Below are positions 10,433 through 19,310 of a stretch of DNA of 64,000 nt, in pieces. Numbering within the stretch: the stretch's first letter is position 1; each line of letters opens with the position of its first letter. The DNA lies in the NCBI RefSeq assembly GCF_964022235.1, contig NZ_CAXHZL010000008.1:62001-126000 (forward strand), given 5' to 3'. The notes below the pieces were generated by a model. It did not search any database and was not told where the DNA came from. It saw nothing but the letters and a program-made list of their open reading frames with translations. The DNA comes from Limimaricola sp964022235. Lineage in GTDB: Bacteria > Pseudomonadota > Alphaproteobacteria > Rhodobacterales > Rhodobacteraceae. Position numbers and translations under genes: made by a program.

Positions 10433-11356
10433 CTAGAGGCCGCGCGGAGTCGGCCGATCAAAGACGCGACGGCCCATCAGAGAGGCCGCAAGCTCCACCA
10501 TCAGCGCCGCCGTGCGACCGCGCTCGTCGAGTGAAGGGTTCAATTCCACGAGGTCGAGCGAGGCGACGAGGCCGCTGTCCGACAGCATCTCCATCGCCAG
10601 ATGCGCCTCGCGCACCGTGGCACCGCCCGGAACCGTGGTGCCGACGGCTGGGGCCGCCGCCGGGTCGAGGAAGTCGACGTCGAGCGACACGTGCAGGATG
10701 CCATTGGCCGATCGCACCTTGTCGAGAAACTCCGACAGCGGGCGCGCGATGCCGATCTCGTCGATCATCCGCATGTCCACCAGCGTGGCATCGCCGTCCT
10801 CGAGTGCTGCGCGCTCCTCGGGGTCGACGCTGCGCAGACCGATCATGCCGACCTGGCTGACCGGTACGGTAGCGGGCAGGGCGGGGAAGGCGTCAAAGCC
10901 TTCGCGTCCCGTGACATAGCCCAGAGGCGTGCCGTGCAGGTTGCCGGTGGTGGTGCTGTCGGGGGTGTGGAAATCGCTGTGCGCGTCGAGCCAGAGCACG
11001 AAGAGCGGACGCCCGATCTCTTGGGCATGCGCGGCCATGCCCGCGACCGACCCAAGCGACAGTGCGTGATCGCCCCCCATGAAGATCGGAAAGCCCTTGG
11101 GGGCCTGCTCTTGCGCCGTGCGCATCAGGGCGGCGGTCCAGCCGACGTTGAGCGCCAACTCGTAGATCACGCCGTTGCGGGGCGGTGCCACCTCGACCGG
11201 GTCGGGGGCGACGTTGCCGATGTCGGTGACGCCGTGGCCCAGCGAGGCGAGCGCCTCGGCAAGACCGGCGGTGCGGTAGGCGTCGGGACCCATGAGACAG
11301 CCGCGGCGTCGTTTGCCGCAGTCCACAGGGGCGCCGATAAGGATGCAATCTGTCAT
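10433..11356 (-). CDS. rocF: Arginase
   Basis: Hydrolyses arginine to ornithine and urea with two Mn ions. The protein is 307 residues from the ATG at 11356. Metal ligands are visible: His97 in FMGGDH, then DAHSD (Asp124, His126, Asp128), and the SLDVDFLDP block. It reads as arginase rather than agmatinase from the overall pattern, including PVDCGKRRRGC at the N-terminus and the GTTVPGG stretch, but related ureohydrolases cannot be fully excluded. It is followed upstream by dsbB on the same strand with a gap of about 60 bases. Confidence 0.88.
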   Translation of the reverse strand: MTDCILIGAPVDCGKRRRGCLMGPDAYRTAGLAEALASLGHGVTDIGNVAPDPVEVAPPRNGVIYELALNVGWTAALMRTAQEQAPKGFPIFMGGDHALSLGSVAGMAAHAQEIGRPLFVLWLDAHSDFHTPDSTTTGNLHGTPLGYVTGREGFDAFPALPATVPVSQVGMIGLRSVDPEERAALEDGDATLVDMRMIDEIGIARPLSEFLDKVRSANGILHVSLDVDFLDPAAAPAVGTTVPGGATVREAHLAMEMLSDSGLVASLDLVELNPSLDERGRTAALMVELAASLMGRRVFDRPTPRGL

Positions 11357-11418
11357 GCGCGGATCATGGCGCGAGGGCGCGGGCGCGGGCAAGGGGTTTC
11401 CTCGGGTCGCCCGCGTGG

Positions 11419-11877
11419 TCAGCTGCGGCGCAGGGCCGAGATCCACAAAGCGACCAGCACCAGCGACAACAGCGCGTTCCAGCTGGCCATCGATAGGCCG
11501 AAAAGCTCCCAGCTCACCACGTCGCACATCACCAGCCGCGGTCCGTCGGTGGCCAGAAGATCGCCGCCCGAGAGCGAGCCAAGGCTCTGGCCAGACCCGG
11601 TGCAGCTCGACGGGCCTTCCCACCAGTCGCGCTCGACCCCGGTGTGGAAGATGCCGATGGCTGCGGTGGTCGTGGCGGCCAAAGCGCCGATCACGGGCAG
11701 CACCCGGCCAGGCAGCATCATCGCGATCAGGCCGACGGCGATGGCGATGCCATGCGGCCAGCGTTGCCAGATGCACATCGCACAGGGCGGATAGCCGAAG
11801 GCCTGAAACAAAAAGGCCCCGCCCAGAAGCGCGGCAGAGCCGAGCGTGGCGAGAAGAATGGTCAGAAAGCGGCTCAC
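11419..11877 (-). CDS. dsbB: Disulfide bond formation protein DsbB
   Basis: An inner-membrane quinone reductase that reoxidises DsbA. The protein is 152 residues with four helices. The first cysteine pair is Cys32-Ala-Met-Cys35 followed by IWQRWP, as in the family; the second pair is Cys92 and Cys118 in the second periplasmic loop. The start is a GTG at 11877 that overlaps the stop of the upstream DedA-like gene (GTGA), which supports this start and co-expression. A DsbA-family protein is encoded at 28834-29478, but that one is of the cytosolic type. Confidence 0.88.
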   Translation of the reverse strand: MSRFLTILLATLGSAALLGGAFLFQAFGYPPCAMCIWQRWPHGIAIAVGLIAMMLPGRVLPVIGALAATTTAAIGIFHTGVERDWWEGPSSCTGSGQSLGSLSGGDLLATDGPRLVMCDVVSWELFGLSMASWNALLSLVLVALWISALRRS

Positions 11878-12452
11878 AGATACCTCGTCGCGTAAAATCC
11901 GGCGAAGAGCATGGCGCAGAACAGCGTGAAGACCAGACCCAATCGGCGTTCGATGAAATCGCGCGCGGGGTCGCCGAAGAAGCGCAGGATCGCTGCGACG
12001 AGAAAGAACCGCGCCGCGCGCGCCGCGATCGACGATACAATGAATACGGGCAGCGACAGCCCGGTCACGCCCGAGGCGATGGTGATGACCTTGAAGGGAA
12101 ACGGCGTGACGCCGGCGATCAGCACCGCCCATGCGCCCCAGTCGTTGTACTTGAGCTTGAAGGCCTCGAATTTCTCTGCCTTGCCGTAGAGGTCGAGCAC
12201 CCATTGACCGACGCTATCGAACAGCGCGGCGCCGATCCAGTAACCCAGCAGGGCCCCCACGACCGAGGCCAACGTGCAGACCAACGCGATCAGCCAGGCC
12301 CGGCGCGGTCGTGCGAGGATCATCGGGATCATCAGCGCGTCCGGCGGGATCGGAAAGACCGAGGATTCGGCAAAACTCACCGCGCCGAGGGCGGGGAGCG
12401 CGTGGCGGTGGGCCGCCAGCGAGATCGTCATGTCATAGAAACGGCGCAGCAT
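11874..12452 (-). CDS. YqaA/DedA-like membrane protein (VTT domain)
   Basis: A 192-residue membrane protein of the SNARE-associated/VTT fold, with the motif FAESSVFPIPPDA near the N-terminus and GVTPFPFKVITIASG in the middle, both typical of the YqaA branch of DedA-like proteins. DedA relatives move lipids such as undecaprenyl phosphate across the membrane; that is family knowledge. Its stop overlaps the dsbB start by 4 bp, so the two form an operon. Confidence 0.85.
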   Translation of the reverse strand: MLRRFYDMTISLAAHRHALPALGAVSFAESSVFPIPPDALMIPMILARPRRAWLIALVCTLASVVGALLGYWIGAALFDSVGQWVLDLYGKAEKFEAFKLKYNDWGAWAVLIAGVTPFPFKVITIASGVTGLSLPVFIVSSIAARAARFFLVAAILRFFGDPARDFIERRLGLVFTLFCAMLFAGFYATRYL

Positions 12453-12545
12453 GGAACCCGGATCACTCTAGAAACGTCCCTTGTTCAGGAACACGGCCCC
12501 GGCGTGGGGTCAACCGGGCAAACGCCGGCAGAGGAGAACGATCTC

Positions 12546-13406
12546 ATGAAATGGCGCGGACGCCGGGGCAGCGGCAACATTATCGACAGGCGCCGCTCAA
12601 GCGGCGGGCGCGGCGGGCGCGGCGCGGCCATCGGCGGCGCGGGCGGCTTTGGCCTGCTGGCCATCGTGGTCGTCGGCTATTTCCTCGGGGTGGATCTGAC
12701 GCCGCTTCTGAACGATGGGCAGATGCAGCAGGGCGGTGGCGGCGAGATCACCGCCGCCGACGAGGAAGCGGCGCAGTTCGTCTCCGTCACCCTCGCCGAC
12801 ACCGAAGAGATCTGGGCCGACATCTTCGAGCGTGAGATCGGGGCGGCCTATGACCCGGCCGAGCTGGTGTTGTTCAAAGGCGCCACGCAATCGGCCTGCG
12901 GCGGCGCTTCGGCGGCCTCGGGCCCGTTCTATTGCCCGCCCGAGGAGCGGATCTTCCTCGATACAGACTTTTTCACCACGCTCGAGCGGCAGCTCGGCGC
13001 CAAGGGCGATTTTGCCGCCGCCTATGTCGTGGCGCATGAGGTCGCGCATCACGTGCAGAACGAGATCGGCGTGCTGAGCGAGGTCAACGCCGTGCGCCAG
13101 CGCAGCGACGAGGCGACCTCGAACGCGCTGTCGGTACGTATCGAGCTTCAGGCCGATTGCTTCTCGGGCATCTGGGCCCGCCGCGCCGAGGCGCGCTTCG
13201 GCTCACTCGAGCCGGGCGACATCGAGGAGGCGATGAACGCGGCCGCCCAGATCGGCGACGATACGCTGCAACGCGAGGCCGGGCGCACGGTGCGGCCCGA
13301 AAGCTTCACCCATGGTACCTCCGAGCAGCGACAGCGCTGGTTTGCCACCGGCTACGAGCGGGGCAGCATCGCGGCTTGCGATACCTTTGCGGCAGATCGC
13401 ATCTGA
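12546..13406 (+). CDS. Neutral zinc metallopeptidase, YpfJ family
   Basis: A 286-residue membrane-anchored metallopeptidase of the PF04228 family. It has a glycine/arginine-rich N-terminus, one membrane helix (about residues 35-52), the zinc motif HEVAHH (164-169), and an ELQADC segment (from 200) that supplies the third ligand. Two cysteines, in the QSACGGAS and YCPPEER segments (108-125), probably form a disulfide. The catalytic part should face the periplasm. It is a single-gene unit, divergent from the dedA-dsbB pair; no substrate can be named. Confidence 0.92.
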   Translation: MKWRGRRGSGNIIDRRRSSGGRGGRGAAIGGAGGFGLLAIVVVGYFLGVDLTPLLNDGQMQQGGGGEITAADEEAAQFVSVTLADTEEIWADIFEREIGAAYDPAELVLFKGATQSACGGASAASGPFYCPPEERIFLDTDFFTTLERQLGAKGDFAAAYVVAHEVAHHVQNEIGVLSEVNAVRQRSDEATSNALSVRIELQADCFSGIWARRAEARFGSLEPGDIEEAMNAAAQIGDDTLQREAGRTVRPESFTHGTSEQRQRWFATGYERGSIAACDTFAADRI

Positions 13407-13451
13407 GCCACGTTGACGGGATCGTGGACCCGGTTTATGCGGGTGCCGCTG

Positions 13452-13536
13452 GCCGGTGTGGCGGAACGGTAGACGCAGCGGATTCAAAATCCGCCGCCCA
13501 CAAGGCGTGGGGGTTCGAGTCCCCCCACCGGCACCA
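13452..13536 (+). tRNA. tRNA-Leu (anticodon CAA)
   Basis: An 85-base class II tRNA. Acceptor arms GCCGGTG (13452-13458) and CACCGGC (13526-13532) pair perfectly, followed by A and an encoded CCA (13534-13536). The anticodon loop is TTCAAAA, giving CAA for UUG codons. A long variable arm is present and the T arm is GGGGGTTCGAGTCCCCC. It lies between the metallopeptidase and the amidoligase gene. No integrase or attachment site is near it. Confidence 0.96.
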
Positions 13537-13640
13537 GCGATCCTCACGATCCTCCGAGATCCGCCCCACGGGGCTGGCCCGCGCCCGCTGCGCGCGCTAG
13601 GTCCATCTGGCGCGCCGGATCGCGCGCCGGAGGACAGACC

Positions 13641-14816
13641 ATGCAGCGCATCGCCACGGGCACCCGCCCCGATCTCGAGGACAAGGCCCGCGAGGCGGGA
13701 TTCACCTTTCATCACATGCATGGCGAACCTTACTGGGACGAGGAAACCGTCTATGCCTTCGATCTTTCCGAGGTCGAAGACATGATCGAGGATCCCGCGA
13801 CCGAACTGCATGGGCTGTGCCGTATGGCAGTGGATCATGTGCTGGGCTCGGAGGATCTGATGGACCGCCTCGCGATCCCGAAAGAGGCACGCGCCATGAT
13901 CGCGGCCTCGTGGGAGGCGGGCGCGCCTGAGCTTTACGGGCGTTTCGATCTCGCTCATGACGGCGAGGGGCCCGCGAAGCTTCTGGAATACAACGCCGAC
14001 ACGCCGACCGCCCTTTACGAGAGCGCAGCATTCCAATGGCAATGGCTCGAAGACATGGTCGAGGCCGGGCAGCTGCCCCAAGGCTCGGACCAGTTCAACG
14101 GGCTGCACGAGGCGCTGGTCGCGCGGCTGGCGGAGATTTTCGCGCCCGATACCGACGTGCATTTCGCCTGCTTTCCCGACGACCCGGAGGACTACGCCAC
14201 AACCGAATACATGGCTTGGGCCGCCCGCGAAGCGGGGCTTGGTGCGCATTTCGTGCCGATCCCCGAGATCGGTGTGACCGATGCAGGACAGTTCGCGGAT
14301 GGCGAAGGCCGGGTGATCGGTGCGATGTTCAAGCTCTACCCGTGGGAGGACATGCTGCGCGACGACTTCGCCGAGGCGTTGCCGGGCGCGAATTGCCATT
14401 TTCTGGAGCCGCCATGGAAGGCGATCCTGTCGAACAAGGGCATCTTGCCGGTGCTGTGGCGGCTTAACGAAGGACACCCGAACCTGTTGCCCGCCTTCTT
14501 CGAGGATGAGGCCGACACCGCCGCCGCCCGCGCGGCGCTGTCGGGTGGCCATGTGCGCAAGCCCCTGTTTTCGCGCGAGGGGTCGAGCATCGACCTCGTG
14601 ACGCCGGATGGCACCGAGCGTTCGTCCGACCGCAGTTATGAAGGCCACCCGGCGATCCTGCAGGCCTACCACCCGCTGCCGGTCTTCGACGGCATGCACC
14701 CGGTGGTGGGGGCCTGGATCGTGGGCGAGACCTGCGTCGGGATGGGCCTGCGCGAGGATCGCGGCCGCATCACCCGAGACCTGAGCCGCTTCAAGCCGCA
14801 TTTCATCCGCGCCTGA
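13641..14816 (+). CDS. Glutathionylspermidine synthase-like amidoligase (YgiC/YjfC family)
   Basis: A 391-residue ATP-grasp amidoligase related to the synthetase half of glutathionylspermidine synthetase (PF03738). Conserved stretches include KLLEYNADTPTAL, DYATTEYM, MFKLYPWEDM and KPLFSREGSS, which carry the ATP and Mg binding residues of the family. E. coli YgiC and YjfC are of this type and form amide bonds between unknown peptides and amines. The next gene encodes a DUF1190-like lipoprotein, the same partnership as ygiB-ygiC but in reverse order. No amidase domain is present. Confidence 0.9.
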   Translation: MQRIATGTRPDLEDKAREAGFTFHHMHGEPYWDEETVYAFDLSEVEDMIEDPATELHGLCRMAVDHVLGSEDLMDRLAIPKEARAMIAASWEAGAPELYGRFDLAHDGEGPAKLLEYNADTPTALYESAAFQWQWLEDMVEAGQLPQGSDQFNGLHEALVARLAEIFAPDTDVHFACFPDDPEDYATTEYMAWAAREAGLGAHFVPIPEIGVTDAGQFADGEGRVIGAMFKLYPWEDMLRDDFAEALPGANCHFLEPPWKAILSNKGILPVLWRLNEGHPNLLPAFFEDEADTAAARAALSGGHVRKPLFSREGSSIDLVTPDGTERSSDRSYEGHPAILQAYHPLPVFDGMHPVVGAWIVGETCVGMGLREDRGRITRDLSRFKPHFIRA

Positions 14817-14838
14817 CCCGCGCGAGGAGGAGACCGTC

Positions 14839-15444
14839 ATGACCATCGCCAGCCCCCGGACCCCCGCCACTTCGCGCAAGCGCTCGCGCCACGTTCGCCT
14901 CGCCCTTGTCGGCGCCACCGCCTTCACGCTTTCCGCCTGCCGCGACGAAGAGGTGCCGTCGGCCGCCTTTCCGACGCTCGATGCCTGCCTCGAGGCGGCC
15001 GCAGGGCCAGGGACCTGGGTCACCGAGGAAAGCTGCGAGAGCGGCTTTGGCGAGGCGCTCGAGGCGCATGTCGAGACCGCGCCGCGCTATGACGACCAAG
15101 CTCTGTGCGAGGCCGAGCACGGCGGCGAGTGCATGGTCGAGGAGCGGCCCGGCGGCGGTGGCTCGGTGTTTCTGCCGCTGATGGCGGGCTACCTGCTCGG
15201 CAACATGCTCGGCGGGCGCGGTGCGCGGGCGCAGCCCTTCTACGGGCGCTCGTCCGGCGGCTTTGCCACGCCGGGCGGGACGGTGCTCAACCGCTCGAGC
15301 GGCAGCACCTCGCTGTCACCCAATGCCTACAAGGCTGGGCCTGCAACCCGTACGGCCGCGCCGATGACCCGCGCCACCGTTGGCCGCACCGGTGGATTTG
15401 GTGCGGCGCGGACGGGCACGGGAACTCGCGGGTTCGGCGGCTAA
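14839..15444 (+). CDS. DUF1190 (YgiB-like) lipoprotein
   Basis: A 201-residue protein with a basic N-terminus, a hydrophobic core and the lipobox LSAC (cleavage before Cys34), so it is probably an exported lipoprotein. The middle has five further cysteines and a short glycine-rich hydrophobic segment (LPLMAGYLLGNML); the tail is rich in Ser, Thr, Gly and Arg. This pattern fits DUF1190/YgiB. It starts 23 bases after the amidoligase gene behind GAGGAG, so they are one operon and probably one pathway at the cell envelope. Confidence 0.8.
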   Translation: MTIASPRTPATSRKRSRHVRLALVGATAFTLSACRDEEVPSAAFPTLDACLEAAAGPGTWVTEESCESGFGEALEAHVETAPRYDDQALCEAEHGGECMVEERPGGGGSVFLPLMAGYLLGNMLGGRGARAQPFYGRSSGGFATPGGTVLNRSSGSTSLSPNAYKAGPATRTAAPMTRATVGRTGGFGAARTGTGTRGFGG

Positions 15445-15994
15445 AGGGCTGATCGGCCCCCTCGCCGGCATAATCGGGGCCGATCGCCGCGACTGATCGC
15501 GGCACGTCAACGAAAATTAAGGCAAAAATTGGGCAATCCGGCGAAGCGGGCGAGGCGCGACGCCGCGCCGGATTGTCCATGGATACCATGCAATGAGCGG
15601 CGCCGCGGCACCGTTTGCCCAACAAACACTTGGGTAGATCCCATCTTGGGCCGAAAATTGTTTCGAATTTCCTGACAATCTCCGCCGCAATTGCCCCGAT
15701 CTGCTGCGAGGTTTCCCGTAGAAGGCCCGCATCCCACCATCATTCAGACACTTTTCCCTTTGTCCGCCGTTCGCGGCGAGATATTTATGGTCCAAGCCCG
15801 ATGAGGGCGATCCGCCGTGGGTGGCTGGATCAAGAGCATCTGCAGGTGGCCCTGGGGGGACAACAGCAGCACGAGAAGTGGCTCCCTGCCGGAGCCGGCA
15901 CCGGAGGGTGCCGACCTGCGCCGCGGCGCAGGGCTGGGGCAGGGCGGCCTGAACAACGAAGCGGGAAAGTCGCCCGCGGTTATGGAGATGGCGG
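15445..15994. other. 550-base intergenic region before the RTX-Hint gene
   Basis: No convincing gene is seen. The first 340 bases are less GC-rich than the surroundings, with AATT-rich patches near 15510-15530 and 15650-15675, and hold one clear dyad at 15532-15577. From 15800 to 15994 it turns GC-rich. An open frame starting with GTG at 15817 runs 70 codons to 16029, overlapping the RTX gene in another frame, but it has no ribosome site. The region probably carries the promoter and regulation of the RTX-Hint gene. Confidence 0.5.
15532..15577. repeat. Inverted repeat upstream of the RTX-Hint gene
   Basis: GGCAATCCGGCG (15532-15543) and CGCCGGATTGTC (15566-15577) are inverted repeats with 11 of 12 bases pairing and a 22-base GC-rich loop. 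It could be an operator or an RNA hairpin. There is no T run for a terminator of the upstream lipoprotein operon. Confidence 0.6.
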
Positions 15995-18532
15995 ATGGCG
16001 GACAATCGGATCGACGGAACGCCGGGTGACGACACGCTCTTTGGCGGCGCAGGCGACGACATACTCTATGGTGGTGCGGGCAACGACACGCTCGACGGCA
16101 AGGGCGGCACCGACGAAGTGTACGGCGGCGATGGCGATGATCACCTCACCGGGGACGAGAACGACACGCTTTATGGCGGCGCCGGCAGCGACACCTTCGT
16201 TCCCGGTCGCGGCGGCGTGGTCTACGGTGGCGGCGATGGCGGCCTCGACGATATCGACACGCTCGACCTGCGCGGCATGGGCAACCTCTATGCCAAGGAC
16301 ATCGTCCCCGATGGCGACGGCAACGGCTCCAGCGGCTGGATCCAGTTCCTCGACGAGAACAAGCAGCCCACGGGCGAGCGCCTCGACTTCTACAACATCG
16401 AGAGCTTCCTGAAGGACCCGCAGAGCAACCACGCCCCCGACGCGCAGGACGACACCGCGACGACCGCGCAGGACATGGCCGTCACCATCGACGTGCTCGA
16501 CAACGATTTCGATGCCGACGGCGATCCGCTGCGCGTCACCGAGGCACGCGCCAGCCGCGGCGAGGTCGTGATCAATTCCGACGGCAGCCTGCGCTATACC
16601 CCCGAGGCTGGTTTCAACGGCGACGTGACGATCGAATACACGATCACTGACGATCGCGGCGGTTTCGACAGCGCCACCGTGGCACTGCGCGTGACCTGCA
16701 AGCCCGGCCCCGACGGCATCGTCGAGGGCACGATGGGCGACGATCTGATCGACCTCGCTTATGATGGTGACCCCGATGGGGACCGCGTCGACAATGGCGA
16801 TGCGATCCTTGGCGACGACGCCCCCGACGACGACCGCGTTTATGCCTACGGCGGCGACGACACGGTGCACGCGGGGCGCGGCGACGACGTGGTCTACGGC
16901 GGCCGCGGCAACGATACGCTCTATGGCGAAGTGGGCGATGACGAGCTGCACGGCGACGGCGGGCGCGACACGCTCTATGGCGGCGAAGGCGACGACAAGC
17001 TGTTCGGCGGCTCGGCTGGCGACACGCTGTTCGGCGGCGCGGGCAACGACATGCTCGACGGCGGGCTGAACGGCGACCGGATCGAGGGCGGCGATGGCGA
17101 TGACACGATCTACGGTGGTGCCGCGAACGACCGGCTGTTTGGTGGGCTTGGCCGCGACGAAATCTACGGCGGTGACGGCAACGACCGCATCGACTCGAGC
17201 GATGGGGATCGCAAGGCCGATCTGGACCGCTTCGACAATCCCTATCCCGGCATCGGCCTGACCCCCGATCCCGACGTCTATGACGACCGCGACACCGTCT
17301 ATGGCGGCGCGGGCAACGACACGATCCACACCGGCGACGACCGTGACACCATCTTTGGCGGTATCGGCGACGACCGCGTCGACGCGGGCATCGACGATGA
17401 CCTCGTGTTTGGCGAAGAGGGCGACGACAGCCTGACGGGCGGCGAAGGCAACGACACCATCTTTGGCGGCGACGGCGACGACGTGATCCACGGCGGCCTC
17501 GACCCGCGCTTTCCCGACAGCCTGAACATCCGCGACGACGAGGGTGACCGCGTCACCGACAACGGCCGCGACGAGCTGTTCGGCGGCAAAGGCAACGACA
17601 CGATCTTCGGTCAGGACGACACCGACACGCTGTTTGGCGGCGCGGGTGACGATTACCTCGACGGCGGCATCGACAACGACACGATCTTTGGCGGCGCGGG
17701 CAATGACACGATCATCGGCGGCCAGGGCGTCGACCTGATGTTCGGCGATGACGACCGCGACATCTTCAACGGCGGCAACGGCGGCGATCACGTGATTGGC
17801 GGCGAGGGCGGCGACGACTACGACACGCTCGACCTGACCGGAACCGATGTCGACCGGATCGAGTACACTTCTGAGGACCGCGAGGACGGCATCGTCTACT
17901 TCAAGGACGGCACCACGATGCGGTTCGAGGAGATCGAGAACGTCGTGCCCTGCTTCACCCCCGGCACCGTGATCGCCACGCCGCGTGGCGAGCGGCTTGT
18001 CGAGGAGTTGCGTGAGGGCGACCGCATCATCACCCGCGACAACGGCATTCAGGAGATCCGCTGGGTCGGCCACAAGCAGGTGGGCCCCAAGCAGTTCCTC
18101 ACCAGCCCGCATCTCAAGCCGGTGATGATCCGCGCCGGCGCGCTCGGCAACGGGCTGCCCGAGCGCGACATGATGGTCTCGCCCAACCACCGCGTGCTGC
18201 TTTCGGGCGACCGGGCCCAGCTCTACTTCGAGGACAGCGAAGTGCTGGCCGCCGCCAAGCACCTCATCGGCTCCAAGGGCATCCACACGGTCGAAGTGCT
18301 GCGCACGAGCTACATCCACTTCATGTTCGACCGCCACGAGGTGGTGCTGTCGAACGGGGCTTGGACCGAAAGCTTCCAGCCCGGCGATCACACGCTGAAG
18401 GGCATCGGCTCCGAACAGCGCGACGAAATCTTCGAGCTGTTTCCCGAACTGCGCGCGCGTGAGGGAATCGACGGCTACAGATCGGCCCGCAAGGCGTTGA
18501 AACGGCACGAAGCCCGACTGATGGTCGTCTGA
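15995..18532 (+). CDS. Large RTX calcium-binding protein with cadherin-like and C-terminal Hint domains
   Basis: An 845-residue acidic protein, probably secreted by a type I system since it has no signal peptide. Glycine-rich GGxGxDxxx nonapeptide repeats, which bind calcium, begin almost at residue 3 and run to about 70; a cadherin-like/tandem-95 module (about 145-232, with DVLDNDFDADGD) follows; a second long RTX block runs from about 240 to 610; a Hint domain (PF13403 type) starts at Cys653 in PCFTPGTVI and ends near 800. The ATG at 15995 has GGAG at 15984-15987. No type I exporter genes are in the window. Hint domains may self-cleave; whether this one does is unknown. Confidence 0.9.
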   Translation: MADNRIDGTPGDDTLFGGAGDDILYGGAGNDTLDGKGGTDEVYGGDGDDHLTGDENDTLYGGAGSDTFVPGRGGVVYGGGDGGLDDIDTLDLRGMGNLYAKDIVPDGDGNGSSGWIQFLDENKQPTGERLDFYNIESFLKDPQSNHAPDAQDDTATTAQDMAVTIDVLDNDFDADGDPLRVTEARASRGEVVINSDGSLRYTPEAGFNGDVTIEYTITDDRGGFDSATVALRVTCKPGPDGIVEGTMGDDLIDLAYDGDPDGDRVDNGDAILGDDAPDDDRVYAYGGDDTVHAGRGDDVVYGGRGNDTLYGEVGDDELHGDGGRDTLYGGEGDDKLFGGSAGDTLFGGAGNDMLDGGLNGDRIEGGDGDDTIYGGAANDRLFGGLGRDEIYGGDGNDRIDSSDGDRKADLDRFDNPYPGIGLTPDPDVYDDRDTVYGGAGNDTIHTGDDRDTIFGGIGDDRVDAGIDDDLVFGEEGDDSLTGGEGNDTIFGGDGDDVIHGGLDPRFPDSLNIRDDEGDRVTDNGRDELFGGKGNDTIFGQDDTDTLFGGAGDDYLDGGIDNDTIFGGAGNDTIIGGQGVDLMFGDDDRDIFNGGNGGDHVIGGEGGDDYDTLDLTGTDVDRIEYTSEDREDGIVYFKDGTTMRFEEIENVVPCFTPGTVIATPRGERLVEELREGDRIITRDNGIQEIRWVGHKQVGPKQFLTSPHLKPVMIRAGALGNGLPERDMMVSPNHRVLLSGDRAQLYFEDSEVLAAAKHLIGSKGIHTVEVLRTSYIHFMFDRHEVVLSNGAWTESFQPGDHTLKGIGSEQRDEIFELFPELRAREGIDGYRSARKALKRHEARLMVV

Positions 18533-18570
18533 CCTCGGGACTCTGTCTTTAACGAGTATCTGCTGCTTAA

Positions 18571-19197
18571 CTAGTCTTTGATTGGTGAGGGCGAAGGGTC
18601 ATACCCCTTCGCCACTTTTTGCGAGCGCCACGCGGCCCAATCCTCCGGCGTATCGAGATCGCGAGTCGCCGCGAGGCCGGGCAGGCGCACTAGCCGGGTC
18701 TGCCGCGCATAGGGGGCCAGCGCCGCGCGCCCGCCCGAACTTGCCGACAGGGCTGCGAACCGCGGTCTGAGCGCGGCGTCGCAGACCACCGGGTGACCGG
18801 GCCGACCCGACGCCGAGGCCCCTCGCCATATGAGCGTGCCGTCCTCGCGCGCGGCCGCGTCGAACACCCGAGCGATCGCCGCGGCATCGAGGTCCGGCAG
18901 ATCCGCGGGCATGAGCGCGAAGCGCCGGGCGCGAGGCAGTCGCGCCACGCCCTCGCGCAGCGTGGCCCCCATGCCCGCCTCGCTCGCTGCGATTTCGAGG
19001 CGTACCGCGTCGAGCCCGTCGAGCAGCGCCGCGCGGGGGTCGCCCGGCCGTAGCGCCACGTGAACCCGCGCGCCCGCCGCCATCGCGGCCAGCACGCGGG
19101 CGCGCAGCAAGGGCACGCCATCGATCTCGATCGCGAGCTTGTCGAGGCCACGCATTCGCGATGATGCACCGGCGGCGAGGATCAAGAGAGGAAACAT
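18571..19197 (-). CDS. MobA-like NTP transferase family protein
   Basis: A 208-residue nucleotidyltransferase with the N-terminal signature LAAGASSRMRGLDKL and the metal-binding motif MPADLPDLD. Relatives include MocA and MobA, which attach CMP or GMP to molybdopterin, and other enzymes, so the substrate is uncertain. The start is the ATG at 19197 with AGGAAG upstream; a TTG codon two positions earlier is not preferred. It stands alone, divergent from the DUF2254 gene, with no molybdenum-cofactor or xanthine dehydrogenase genes nearby. Confidence 0.8.
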   Translation of the reverse strand: MFPLLILAAGASSRMRGLDKLAIEIDGVPLLRARVLAAMAAGARVHVALRPGDPRAALLDGLDAVRLEIAASEAGMGATLREGVARLPRARRFALMPADLPDLDAAAIARVFDAAAREDGTLIWRGASASGRPGHPVVCDAALRPRFAALSASSGGRAALAPYARQTRLVRLPGLAATRDLDTPEDWAAWRSQKVAKGYDPSPSPIKD

Positions 19198-19310
19198 GTG
19201 CAACTTCCTGAGTTTGTGCGACGTTGGGGCGAGGATGCCGCGTTCAGGGGGACGGGGCCGACACAGGCCCGCACCCGCTGAGGCTGCGCTGCGCCGAAAT
19301 GGAAGAGACC

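Noticed and set aside
15817..16029. A 70-codon frame starting with GTG that overlaps the start of the RTX-Hint gene
   Set aside because: No ribosome site, no recognisable fold, and it overlaps a real gene in another frame. Kept only as a minor point in the findings.
16000..17800. Regular repeats that might suggest a CRISPR array
   Set aside because: The repeats are in frame, encode the RTX nonapeptide, vary in sequence and have no unique spacers.
15980..18508. A very long open frame of 842 codons antisense to the RTX-Hint gene
   Set aside because: It is caused by the repetitive glycine-aspartate codons of the RTX repeats. The predicted protein is a monotonous Ala/Val/Asp/His chain without family features, and the sense frame has clear domains.
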